From Lucifuga dentata (Eukaryota > Chordata > Actinopteri > Ophidiiformes > Bythitidae): DNA of 64,000 bases. Under the pieces are notes generated by a model. It was given only the letters and a program-made list of their open reading frames with translations, was not told the DNA's origin and ran no database searches. The position numbers were made by a program, and so were the translations under genes. Of the stretch, positions 12,039 to 23,395 are shown one piece after another (positions within the stretch are counted from its first letter, which is position 1; each line of letters opens with the position of its first letter). The stretch covers positions 119,265-183,264 of the forward strand of contig VXCM01000940.1 in assembly GCA_014773175.1 (NCBI GenBank), read 5' to 3'.

Positions 12039-12269
12039 TTACTGCGAGGGCTGAGGCGCAGTGCTCTCAGGCTTGCTGTCCTGGGTGGTCGGGGGTTTGC
12101 TGCTCCAGGGGGCATTGCTGCCCAGAGCTGGAGAGCTGTTGAAGTCGTCCTCGTCATCCAGGCCGTTGGTGGCGTCGTACTGCGTGTTCTCCAGGCGAGT
12201 GATCAGACGCTCATCTTCATCCCCAAACTCGCCGCCCATCAAGGTCGGCTCGCCCACCACCATCACGTC
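12039..12269 (-). CDS. ldb2: ldb2 last coding exon: LIM-interaction domain and C-terminus
   Basis: Seventy-six residues plus a TAA stop at 12039-12041. It begins DVMVVGEPTLMGGEFGDEDE, continues RLITRLENTQYDATNGLDDE and ends KPESTAPQPSQ. This is the LIM-interaction domain (LID), the short linear segment that binds tandem LIM domains of LHX, ISL and LMO proteins. The VVGEPTLMGGEFGDEDERLI core is intact. ENTQYDA, with Tyr, favours LDB2; LDB1 has Phe at this position (from memory). The tail is less conserved, as usual. The acceptor is CTCTCTCCAG (CAG = 12270-12272) and the junction phase is 0. The synteny with tapt1 independently supports ldb2. Teleosts can keep ldb2a and ldb2b, and I cannot tell which copy this is. 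Confidence 0.96.
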   Translation of the reverse strand, partial: DVMVVGEPTLMGGEFGDEDERLITRLENTQYDATNGLDDEDDFNSSPALGSNAPWSSKPPTTQDSKPESTAPQPSQ

Positions 12270-12635
12270 CTGGAGAGAGAGAGACACAGAGAAGAAACTT
12301 ACAAAGAAAAAAGGGAAGGTGCTTATGTTCTTCTCACAACATGTTCCACTTGCCCATCCTTTTCGTTTTGCAGTAAGGACAATGGATTACTTAAAAGCAT
12401 AGTATGTGTTCAAATAATTCTCAGCTTTGTTTTATCTTGACCACCGTGAATTTTCAGTTAATATAGTGAGGATTTGCAAGCATTATAGCACTAATTACAT
12501 CATTTAACACATTTTTCACCAGCATTTATACTTCTGGTCCAGGTAACTTGTTGGGTCACATGAGTAAAGGTATGAATGGCTCTCATGTGATAAATGCCAA
12601 TTTACTGCCCACCATTGATTCAGAAACATAGAAAC

Positions 12636-12669
12636 TGTGTGTGTGTGTGTATGTGTGTGTGTATGTATA

Positions 12670-12706
<37 letters not shown>

Positions 12707-12708
12707 GC
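12636..12708. repeat. (GT)n/(AT)n compound microsatellite
   Basis: GT repeats interrupted by AT steps run into a pure AT tract. Confidence 0.9.
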
Positions 12709-14125
12709 TATGTTTAAAATCAGAAAGGCTTTAGTCCATATTTTCAACATTTTAAGTTGTGCATTTGCCTCTCTGTTTTGAAAGAATTAATGTCTAAGTC
12801 TTTTCATTTCTCTTACCCCTTTTATGTTGTCTGTATTGTCTGTAGTTGTAACTCTATAAGTTATATGTAAATTAAATTATTACACAGGCAACACATTTTT
12901 TTTCAGCTTTTTGCAGGACCATCCACATTTTGCCCAAGGGTGATTCAAAATTAATATGCTAAAATGACTTTCACCAGAGAAGAAATTCATGCGTATCTGT
13001 TTCATCAAATTTTTACACTTTTCTCAGACCAAAGCACCATCTGAATATCAAATGAGTACAGATAAACCCAATTACGCCTTCACAGGTTTGTTTAAAACAA
13101 AGGTATATGCATGTTGTCTGTTTCACTAGCAAAAATAAACCAAATCAACCAAGAAGAACAACAAAAGTACAAGGTCATAAAGAAAACAAATTCTTAGTTC
13201 ATGACTACCTAAAAGGCTTTCTTCAGGAACTGTTGTATTTAAAGTTGCTGATCTATTTCTCTCTGTTTGCTATCCATTTTAACTGGACAAAGAGTTCCTG
13301 AAGCTCCTGTGAAGGAGGTTGTGGTGCACTAGGCCAGGGCTGGAATTTGCAAAGCGGTAGCGCAGAATGTGTGTGTGTAAGAATGTGTTGCGCTATGGGT
13401 AAATAGTAGCCATGGTGGCAAGGTTGTAAGTTCAAAAGCGGTAGAAGCTGTTTGTGGAATGCCATGTTGTGTACAGTTTGTGGAGTTAGCCCAAAAGTGT
13501 AAGCTCAGAGAATGCTACAGGAAGTGCCTGCAGGCCCAGGTTCATGTTTGCTGCCACCGATAAAAATAAAACCCTTCTGTTGACTGTTGAGTTCATCAAC
13601 TTTATACAACAGAGCTCGTTACCAAGCTACGAACCATAAACCAGATGCCTCCCATCTAGCAATGGACCATTTCCTCATACCATGCAAGAGACCATGACTT
13701 TTGGAACCACAAAAACATCCAAAACCCAAGATTATTACACATTATAAACATTATTGTTTACTCAAACAACTATTTTATTTCAGATGTGGCGCATGCTGAA
13801 AGTGTGTGTTGCAATTGATTGTAAATTAGCCTATCTGTCATGATGTGGCAATGCTTTCCTGTCTTTTGACAATGTGTGAGATGAGCCTCATCTATAAACT
13901 GTTTGACTTCTGTAGTTGCAATGACGTGCTGTATTTAACTCTAACTGGCTGAAATATTATGCAGTGTACTACAGACTTCAAAGCTTTAGTCTGAGCATGT
14001 GTGACCTGCATGGATGTCTAAATTTCAATAGCACCTCCTGAGTTCTAAAGCCCCTCCTTTGCACTCCTTAAAAAAAAAAAAAAAAAAATCTGGTGCCAAC
14101 ACTGGTTGTTTTACTGCTTCAATGC

Positions 14126-14128
<3 letters not shown>

Positions 14129-14166
<38 letters not shown>
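14129..14166. repeat. (GA)n microsatellite
   Basis: About 18 perfect GA units in the last ldb2 intron. Confidence 0.9.
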
Positions 14167-14169
<3 letters not shown>

Positions 14170-14888
14170 TGGTATATCCAGCGAACCTCTCTGTATGTAA
14201 CCCTTCTCACAGCGTTCTGTGCAAATGAAACCGTCCCATACAGAAAGCGGATTCCCCCAACCCTCCAATCAATACTCATCATGTAAGACATATTTCACAG
14301 CGATGGCCCTCTCACTCTCAGGTCAAGCAAGGGAAGGAGTGAGATTTATATATTATCCACTGCTGTATGAGTGTGTTGCAATGTGAAAAAAAAAAAAAAA
14401 AAAATNAAAAAAAAAAAAAAAAAAATCCTGATATCTGAATGTCTGCTGTGGGATCATTAGTAAAGTGACAGTTTGGTGTTGTTTCTCATCTGTTTGAGGC
14501 TCCTGCGCCACACATGATAACATGAACATGTTATTCTATTATCAGCACATTGTATTCAAATCACCAAAGCTATTTCTGTACAAGCGCCACACTTGACCTA
14601 TAAAGTTATTCTGTTTGTGAGAAAGAATCACTGGAGTGTAATTTGTGCACTGATCAATAAGCTTTAAAATGTGGCTGTATTTCTTTGTAATTCACAGTGG
14701 GTAGTGTTACGAGTCTGTGAATCTCGTCTTCCTTTGCCTGGGTAAGCATCTTCCCAATGCTAGCCCGGCGCCACCCACTGTAGCCTGGGAAGAAGCGGTA
14801 CAGTTAAATGGAGCGCACGCTTCACTGACCATGTGTGTCAACGCTGCCCAGCTTGGGAGCTCTCGCTCTCCTCAGCCGTCTCCTGTGC

Positions 14889-15283
14889 AACACACACACA
14901 CACACACGTGCACTCACACACACATAAAGCACAAACACCCAGGTCGCACACAAACCCAGATATACTTACTGTACAAACACACCCTAATACACAAGCACAC
15001 ACCTGAACATAAATACTGAAAGCTCACATGAAAGCTTGCAGATATATGAATTATACACAACAAATACGTACACACACACACACACTCATATATATACACA
15101 AATACTATACACAAGCACATACACCACAAACAAACCAAAAATTGCTTATTAAAAAAAACACACATCCAAAAACAGAAACATGCACACATGCACAGAGCAA
15201 ACATGCATGATCATAAACAGCAAGCATTGATGTACGCATACAAGCAGAAGTAACTTGGCACACTCTAAATCTCCCATCACGCA

Positions 15284-15338
<55 letters not shown>
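14889..15338. repeat. CA-rich region with (GCAC)n and (CA)n
   Basis: A roughly 450-bp degenerate CA-rich stretch ends in a (GCAC)n tract followed by a pure (CA)n tract at about 15283-15336. Open frames across it are repeat artefacts. Confidence 0.85.
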
Positions 15339-16582
15339 TGAAGAAGAGCACTAACAGAGAGAGGCAGTTTATTTATCCAAGCCAACCCTAAAACCCCCCC
15401 TTGTGACCACAACTACACCCCACTACGCCTTAATCAGGCTAATTAATTTAGGTGAGTTTTTCAACTAAATGACAATATCCACACTGATTTGTCAATTTGC
15501 ATAGCTAATTAAGTCATTAGCTAAAAACGTGCTGATTGCCAACAAGCCCTGCATTCGCCATCTGTTCCTATGAGGAGGCCTGTCAACCTACCTCTGGCCA
15601 ATTTTGGTTCCCCCCTCCAAAAAGCCCTCCAATGATAACAGCTGGTGGCTACTCTGGGACTGCGGAGCACTAATTGTGATCTAATTAATACTGTCTATAC
15701 ACATCTACTCATCTCGTTAGCATTAGCCTCTCGTTAGCTAACCGGCAAGGCCTTGAATGGCTGAAGCAACGATGCCGACACCCTGTTGCCTTCATTTATT
15801 GAGCGGCATCATTAGCATACTTTTACAGAGATTAGCGATGGAGGCTACTGGGCCTCTGAGACAACAAGTGGGATTGTAAAAACGACGTGGTGGGACTGCG
15901 TCACAGCAAAGGTTTGCAGGACATAATCACCCCTTGAAGCAGAAAAAAAAAAAGTTTGGAATGGAAATTAGTTTTTTTTTTTTAACTTCCTTCTCTTTCC
16001 TTTTTTCTTTCCTTCAGCCCTTCCTTATTTCCTTCCTTTCTGTCTTTAAATGTTAACTTTTGAGGACTTGTAATTGAGTATTTTTCTATAGTAGTATTGC
16101 TACTTTTACTCAAGTAAAGCATCTTCCACCATTTCCTCCCTCTCCAGGAAGTATTCAAATTGGGCAATGCAAACTAATGCTGCTGTTGAAATATTGTATT
16201 ATACTCTCAAATACATTTAATTTAAAGGGAAATTAGAAATATTTTTCACAAAAAATATGCTTCTGTGAGTAAAACAAAAGCATCACCATGTTCAACACAA
16301 TAGTGAAGCCACTAGAGGTCAGTGTTGATCATGCTATGATTTCCCCCCCCCCCCCCCNCAGCCACTGGTACCCCCCCTTCCCTTGCGAGGGTCCACTCCT
16401 TATTGTCATTGGGCTCACGTAGGCTTGTGCTGAGCCACAAACGAACAACTTCTCAGACAAAGACAGCAGGCGCTCAACATATGTAACCGGCATGTTACCA
16501 GCCACACTGCCAGTCTTTAAGAGGCATGTGAATGCACACCGAGTGTTATGGGTGGTGTGTGTGTGTGTGTGTGAGTGTGGGT

Positions 16583-16711
16583 CGGAGGGTGATGGTGGAG
16601 GGCAGTCATGGAGAGGAGTGTGTATGGGAGAGAGGGAGGTGGGGGGNCGGAGGGTGATGGTGGAGGGCAGTCATGGAGAGGAGTGTGTATGGGAGAGAGG
16701 GAGGTGGGGGG
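16583..16711. repeat. Tandem 64-bp duplication split by one N
   Basis: Bases 16583-16646 and 16648-16711 are identical and separated by a single N at 16647. This is read as an unmerged contig overlap rather than biology (see findings). Confidence 0.85.
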
Positions 16712-16969
16712 GTGGAGGGTGTATATAGATATGGGTGATAATGAGAGATGGCATGGAGCCAAACTGCTTTGCAGAGAGAAAACAATTGTGCATGCAGTGT
16801 GTGTATGTGTGTGTGTGTGATGTATATATGTGAGGGAAAGAAAAGGAGGAAAGAAAGAGATTGAAGGCAACAAATCTTAAAAGATGAGGAGACAGATGCA
16901 TGGAACAGAAAAAGAGACAGTACTTTATGTGTGTGTGGGTGAGAGTGATCTTTATTTAGAACTTCTGTT

Positions 16970-17024
<55 letters not shown>

Positions 17025-17026
17025 AA
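16970..17026. repeat. (GAAA)14 microsatellite
   Basis: A perfect tetranucleotide run of about 57 bp. Confidence 0.92.
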
Positions 17027-17662
17027 TGTATCTAAGTAACAAGCAGACGAACAATTCCAGAACAGCTGGTCATTCAAGCAACCAGGAAACCAGTCCGCCC
17101 AGTATGAAAATTAGCCAAACGTGAAATGTAGAGTTTTACAGGTGAACAAGGTCTAAAATGCTACACTGGGGCCCGCTGTGGGTCAGGAAAGGGTATCAAT
17201 ATCCTTTCAGTTCCCATTAAAAAGCTTTACAAGAACACAGTAATACCTACACACAATACCAGCTATTTATAGCACCTCCTACCAGAGGTGGAAGAAGTAC
17301 TCAGATCTTTTATCACAGTAAAAGTAACATAACTACATTGGAAATCCAAGCACACATTCATATAAAATTCCAAACGTATTTGCAGGAAAATGTACTTAAG
17401 TAGTTATTGATAAGTAAACGCAGAAGCAGTAATTTAATGGTGGTGCTAAAGTCAAGCTACTTTAAATATTGTATGCATCATATTTCATGAGATTATCATA
17501 TGTTTCACAGTGACGTCTTAATCTGCATTCATCTCTAACTACCTTTAGAAAATGTAGATACAAAGTGGAGATAATCAAGTTAAGTACATGCTCTTCAAAA
17601 ATAAGCACAGTACCAATGTGTTTAGTTACTTTCTCCTTCTGCTTCTGACTAGCATACCTCTA

Positions 17663-17663
17663 G

Positions 17664-17692
<29 letters not shown>
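17663..17692. repeat. (AT)n microsatellite
   Basis: A perfect AT run of about 30 bp, TATA-like only by composition. Confidence 0.85.
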
Positions 17693-17695
<3 letters not shown>

Positions 17696-17844
17696 CTGTG
17701 CTAGTGCAGGCCTAGAAAGGTAAATTGGATGCGGTAGTGAAAATATAATATGCAGGCTATATAACGAGCAATATATGGGAAACGTGGAGAACTTGAGCGT
17801 CTGTAGAGAACAGACTCACAACAGCCTCTAATCCTCAGGGGGAG

Positions 17845-17971
17845 TGGCAGGCGTGCAGTGTAATACTCAGCTGTTTAAGAGCCTGTTTAACCTCTAACTG
17901 TGTCAAGNTGGCAGGCGTGCAGTGTAATACTCAGCTGTTTAAGAGCCTGTTTAACCTCTAACTGTGTCAAG
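17845..17971. repeat. Tandem 63-bp duplication split by one N
   Basis: Bases 17845-17907 and 17909-17971 are identical around an N at 17908. Probable assembly artefact. Confidence 0.9.
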
Positions 17972-19550
17972 TGGCCTGTTATGGAGACGTGGCAAAATCA
18001 GGCATTCATACTGTGGCACACATTATGAAGTGACAGAAGGCTTGTTTTTTTTTTGTTTTTTTTTTTTTACCTAGGATACAGTACATCTGCTGAGATTTAG
18101 AGTTAAATCAACATGGTAAGTTACAGTTTATTAGGTACATGTGCAATTAATGACTTGTCCAACTCACGTTATCTGTATACCACAGGGACAGAATTTAAGA
18201 AACTCGTCTTTCTTCAGAGACCAGACTTTGATGGCTCAAGCAATTGCAGCCCTGTGAGCCTGCAGATCTCAGGTGAGGAAGGGTGCACAAGCTAGAAAAC
18301 GGCAATCGGTTTTCTTGGTTGTTTTTGTTTGCACTGTGGTGCTAGCAAGGTGGCTTTCTTTGAGGGGACACCAGGTTGCCATGCGGCACCACTGTTGGCA
18401 CGTGTAGGATAATTAATTCCATATTTTTCTGACTGCTCACTGAAAACACAGCTCCCCACTTTGGTTCGTTATGACTGGTCGAAGCCAATAGACAAAGATT
18501 TATGGGTTTTTGGACTGCGATGAAGCCTGAACTTGAATGGAATGAAATTCTGGGAGAAAATGAATACAAAAAAATTCCTGAGCACATATGCCTTCAAATT
18601 CACAACAATATATGCACAAACTGCCAATTATATCTCCCATCAATAGAAAAGTATCTATTAAAATTTTAGTTTTGGTGTTTCCAGCCAGAATCAGAACCCA
18701 AACAGCTTTGCACCACAGAACAGCTGCACATCTCCATTTTCTCCTCCATTTTCTACTCCTAAAGACAAAGTCTATGGTGCAGCTGTGAATATACTTTGAC
18801 CAGTGCACATTTTCACAGGTGGGATGGGGATTCAAACCAGAAACCTTCCAATCTCGAATCCACCGCCTTTACCTTAACCTTTACTGATCCGGGACAATTC
18901 GACTGAGATGCTGTTGCACAGCAGCTCATACAGTTTCAGACATACACAAAGGAGAGCTAATGCAGACAACTCACTGTCTTCTGTGCAGTTGTGGGTTCGC
19001 TGCTTTGCTTAAGGGTATTTTAGCAGTAGAAGCTAAATGAGGGCAGAGCGTCACTTGCTTTCCCCACCCACATTTTCCCATTTGGTCCTGGGATTCAAAC
19101 TGGTGTTTTTTTAGCCTCTAGGCTAGTGCCACTTGGTTGAGCAACTGGGTCAACTGGGTCTTGTTATAGATATGTTTTGTATGGTATTGTGCACTTGGTG
19201 AGAAACCTAGTGAACTCATATTTTAGAAATTGGTAGCATCATAAAATCTGCAGCAAAAGGAACATTTACTTATTATTCACATATTTAGCAGTTTTAGTAC
19301 AATTTCCTTTATTTTTTGACGTCATTTGTGTCACTGTTAGTGATACTTGAGACCTCTTTTCTGCCCTCTTCTTCTGGTGCTTCTATTCATTCATTTTTTT
19401 TTTTTTTTTTTTNTTTTTTTTTTTTTTTTTTAAGTTAATGGCTGCAAAAACCATGAAAAATCTCACATACCTGTCACCAACATTACCAACACATGCGTGG
19501 AGTTATAAGGATAAAAAAGAGGAGGCAAACCGAGTGGAGCTGATGCTTAC

Positions 19551-19687
19551 AGGTACCTGACTGGAGAGGCTGAAGTTGGTGGCGGGGCTGCGTTTCTTGC
19601 TGGCGGCGGTGCCCACGCTGCTGTTGGCGCTGCTGGCCGAGTTCTTCCGTTTCCTCCTCTTGGTGGTTGTCTGTCGGGCGGGCTCAG
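19551..19687 (-). CDS. ldb2: ldb2 exon with nuclear localisation signal
   Basis: Two bases of a split Ala codon are followed by 45 residues: EPARQTTTKRRKRKNSASSA, then a Ser/Ala/Gly-rich linker and SPATNFSLSSQVP. KRRKRK is the nuclear localisation signal of LDB proteins. The low-complexity linker is a few residues shorter than I recall for mammals. SLSSQVP is the conserved lead-in to the LIM-interaction domain. The donor is GTAAGC at 19545-19550. A second possible donor, CAG|GTACCT, lies six bases upstream and would remove Val-Pro in frame. The acceptor is AAAG after a moderate pyrimidine tract (CT at 19688-19689). The G of the split Ala codon comes from the exon at 23272-23395. The exon acts as a flexible, basic bridge between the dimerisation/LCCD part and the LID. 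Confidence 0.95.
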
Positions 19688-21951
19688 CTTTGGCGCGACC
19701 AGCAAAGAGAAACAGAGGCAATGCCAAGAACATAACGCATACACACAGAGATGGGGTGTAGGGGTATGCGGACTGTGTGTGTGTTGGGGGGGGGTATTGT
19801 GTTATGGATGCATGGAGACACGTGGAGACACAAAGAAGCTAGGCAGATACACGTATGTACAAAAGTATATAAAACGCCCACTTAAATGTCATGCATGCAA
19901 GAAAGCACTCGCGTGCACACACACACACATGCATACATGCGAGTGACTAGTCGACAGTGATCCATGCTTTGTTTTCTTCAGTGGTGAAATCACACAAGCG
20001 TTAACATCTCCCAAGACATGCACTAGTAAGAAAGAACCCCTGATTCATTTGCATAAATGCTCAACAATGGACCCTGCTGCTCAACGTAATGTAAATTTGT
20101 TAATGATTTCAGTGTTGCACTGACTTGTTCAGTGCAGACTAGTGTGCTGTGGCAGAAAGCACATTCGAATATGAATATGCCTTGATTATATATCCATTCT
20201 TGTATATCTGTTTCATTGGTACGGATAGCATCTGACAAGCAGTGCTGTGTTAAATTTAACCACCTTTAAGTATTACTTGACAATTTCATGTGTACATGCA
20301 AAACATTTCAAGATGTAACTTGCATTTGTTACATACTGTACTTACTTACATGTATTTTTTTGAGCATGCAATTGAGCATCCATGATGAACTTGCCCACAA
20401 AAAAAATATATTTCATGGCATTCCACTAAGCGCTAGAATTCTGCCTTCCAATAGAGAAAACTGACAGTACATGACAGTGAAGATACCTTTTTTGTGATTT
20501 GTGGGAAATATTTCCGTTTTGAAGTTCTGTGGGTGTCCAGCTGAAACCGGAGTCAAAATTAGTTTTTAATTTTACTCAGGTGACTGAATAATTTCTCAAA
20601 CAATTTAAGACATACTGAAACCAGAGATGAAGACACAGAAAAGGAAGAAAAAAAATCACTGAACATTCAATTCGGGCACATACAGATTCTGCTTAACATT
20701 AGCGGGAAACTTGTGCTTTGATGAAAGATGTTTTAACAATTATAAGCTACATGAAATTATCACCAGAAAGTTGTAAAGTAATGAATCAGGTTAAACATAG
20801 ATGCTTCTTGTCTTTACAAAATAATTTATGTAGTGTATTAGTTATGAATACACAATTTTACAAATTCTGCCAAGATTTGATTAAAAACATTGTTATTTTT
20901 TAAATCTCAAGATATGAAAGAAAACAAAGCTGTTATCTCCAAATAGATGTGTAAACGAAATAATTTTTTTTTGAGATACTTATTAATCACACCAAGGAAG
21001 ATGCTTTCATATTCAGTTACAGCAACTAGGAACTATTAATGCAAACAAAACATGACTGAAATGATGAATCAGAGGCAAAACAATAAGGGGATTTTTTATT
21101 TTATTTATTTATTTTTTATCAATGGCTTTTCCTCTTTTGATTCCTGACTTTGACAGGCATGCTCGCAGAAACCCGGCCTATTGTCAGAGACAATCATTTC
21201 TGTTATCCTACTGGTTTCCTTCAATGCTGAACTGGTGACGCACTAAAAATCACTTCCATTTCCACCAAAAGCACTTATCAGAGCATAAATGCGCTTGTGG
21301 TTTCCTTCCTGGCTAAATCCCGACCAGTTTCCACATTGGAGGAGAATTGCAGGAAAAGGCGAATAACATGCCACCAATAAGAAAAACCGCAATTCCAGCT
21401 CAAATGCAAAGCTCAGACGAGTTTCATGAGAAACTACAGACGGATGATACGAAGTGACCCTAAAAACACATTTAAAATAGTAAAAAAAAAAAAACATGGA
21501 TGAGGCCTGAGCTGAAGGAAGCGGAGAGGCTGTGAACTCCGACTAACCAGCTTTAAAAACAGATATGAACTATTACTGATTGGAAACTGACAAAAACTTA
21601 TGGATTCAAAAGCAGAAACACAGGAAACCACAAAAAGTATCCCACATAAATTGTGTAAAACCAAGTACCACAATTAAAAGCATATGACTGACACTAAGGA
21701 GTCGAAAGTCTTTTTTTTTTTTGTTTGTTTGTTTTGTTTTTTGCAATTGTACTTTCCTTTGATTCTGTATCAAACCAAAAGCTGCACCGTTAGAAATAAT
21801 GCTTTACTAAAATCTTGACAATCTAGCCAAGCCTGCAAACAGCAAAGCATCAACAACAGCAAAATGTTGCTTGTTGTTTACATCGTTTACAGAAAAGGAT
21901 CACATGACAATCAAATGTGGAAGAATTTTCTAGAGAGCTTTCTAGAGTCTT

Positions 21952-21983
21952 TAAATTATACATATATATATATGTATAATTTA
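21952..21983. repeat. Perfect 32-bp AT palindrome
   Basis: An inverted repeat centred on (AT)n whose arms extend into AAATTATAC, so it is more than a simple AT run. It could extrude as a hairpin. Confidence 0.75.
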
Positions 21984-22494
21984 TTTATTTAATTTTTTTT
22001 AAAGTTTCAATCTACCTTTCTGTATAAGTTTTTACTTTTTGTCAGGGTGGCATTGTCTAGATTTCTTCTCCTCATTTTAATACTTTTTTAGAGAATGAAT
22101 TTGAACTTTTTAGAATCAATTATTGATTGATTTTTTTAAACCAATATTTATTTCTACAAAATTTGAAAGAATCAGTTTGAGAATTTCTACCTTCACAAAT
22201 TATTATTATTATTATTTTTTTAAATGAATAATTTTCATAGAAACAAGTGAAAAACTGCAGGCTTGGTATAAATATCAGCACTCTTAACAAGACAAAATCT
22301 GTCATTTAGACAACTATTTTTATATTGCTTTGCTAGCGTTTTAGGTGACAATGAAAGCCAAACTAAATAAAGTAAAACTGCAAAATATTTGACTCCAAGG
22401 GGTTAAACTAAATAACAAATAAAGCTGTACATCTTGTCAAATTAAAGTATCCATAATTCTATATTGGATACAAAGCTACTTCACCTATAAAGTA

Positions 22495-22496
<2 letters not shown>

Positions 22497-22535
<39 letters not shown>
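22497..22535. repeat. (GT)n(AT)n microsatellite
   Basis: A short GT run continues into a pure AT tract. Confidence 0.88.
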
Positions 22536-22537
<2 letters not shown>

Positions 22538-23271
22538 CAAGCTTTTCCATGTGCACAATTAACCATGAATAGAAGAATCTTTCCAAAGACTTTCTGCTTT
22601 CCTGATTTATTTTTCTCCTTCATTTATTTTTTTTTTTTGCTTTGGACCCTGGGGAGCTGCTGGTCCAGGAACTGGATCTGCTAGTTTGATTACACGCTGC
22701 ACTCTTAATTAAAGTTACACAGGTCTCAGTCAAAGGACTTTTGACTAGTGCTGCTTCTTAAAGACATCTCATCACGCCTCGCTGAGCATTGCTGTAATTT
22801 GCAGTCACTCCAACGTGTCCAAAACTAGGCTTATTTTTCCTCCTTCGTAACACTGCACAGCCAATTTAAGCCTGGTACCTTTCAGAAACCACCCTTAAAA
22901 CATCAATCATAGAGAGCTGAGAGGCCCGTTAAGATTAGCAGTGTTGAGATTCAAGAGGCACTCCTCTGATTAATTTCACACACCTGACAGGGAAAACATG
23001 TTTAAGGGATTAAGATGTATAATAATGGCAATTTTGGAAACATAAGTGATCCAACAAAAGACTCCAAAGTGAGACATACACAGGGTGAGAAGAAAAGAAG
23101 TGTTATTTCTAAAAACTGACAGGGAATAATTTAAACACATCAATGTTTTTTTTTTTTTTTCATGACCTGGATTCTGACTAGAACTCATTTTGTTTGTTTG
23201 TTTGTTTGTTTGTTTTTTCAGTTAAGACAACAGATTTGTGCGTTAGCGGTAGTAAGTTGAGTATTTGTTAC

Positions 23272-23395
23272 CTGGTGGAGCTACCATTCTCTGCCATTTT
23301 TGAAACAGGCATGTCTTGAGACAGTCCCGGGGGCTGAGGTTGTAGGTCTTGTGCCTTGACATGAGCTCCTGCATGGGCTCCAGAATGACACACAA
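23272..23395 (-). CDS. ldb2: ldb2 exon: end of dimerisation region and LDB/Chip conserved segment
   Basis: Forty-one residues plus one base: LCVILEPMQELMSRHKTYNL followed by SPRDCLKTCLFQKWQRMVAP and P. This is one of the most conserved stretches of LDB/Chip proteins and is essentially identical to the mammalian sequence as I recall it. It closes the N-terminal half that mediates self-association and contacts with SSBP/ChiLS partners. The acceptor is CTGCAG (23396-23398) and the donor is GTAACA (23266-23271). It enters in phase 0 after NYLR and leaves in phase 1, giving the G of the Ala codon completed at 19687. The MVAPP-A-EPARQ junction reconstructs correctly. No frame damage. Confidence 0.96.

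Larger units (their letters stand above)
12270..19550 (-). other. ldb2: ldb2 last intron (7.3 kb)
   Basis: Intron between the NLS exon and the LID exon, with donor GTAAGC and acceptor CTCCAG. It contains many simple repeats: (GT/AT)n near 12636, (GA)n at 14129, CA-rich DNA at 14889-15338, (GAAA)n at 16970 and (AT)n at 17663. It also contains two duplicated blocks around single N bases (16583-16711 and 17845-17971) and a TAAT-rich stretch at 15420-15900. No other exon or RNA gene was recognised. Confidence 0.85.
19688..23271 (-). other. ldb2: ldb2 intron (3.6 kb)
   Basis: Donor GTAACA and acceptor AAAG. It contains (GT/AT)n at 22497-22535, a perfect 32-bp AT-rich palindrome at 21952-21983 and a candidate conserved non-coding stretch at about 22685-22990. 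No coding sequence was recognised. Confidence 0.85.

Noticed and set aside
11907..12440. 177-codon plus-strand open frame opposite the last ldb2 exon
   Set aside because: A shadow of the real minus-strand exon, which has a clear family match and correct splice sites.
17663..17692. TATA-box promoter
   Set aside because: A simple AT microsatellite with no gene start nearby.
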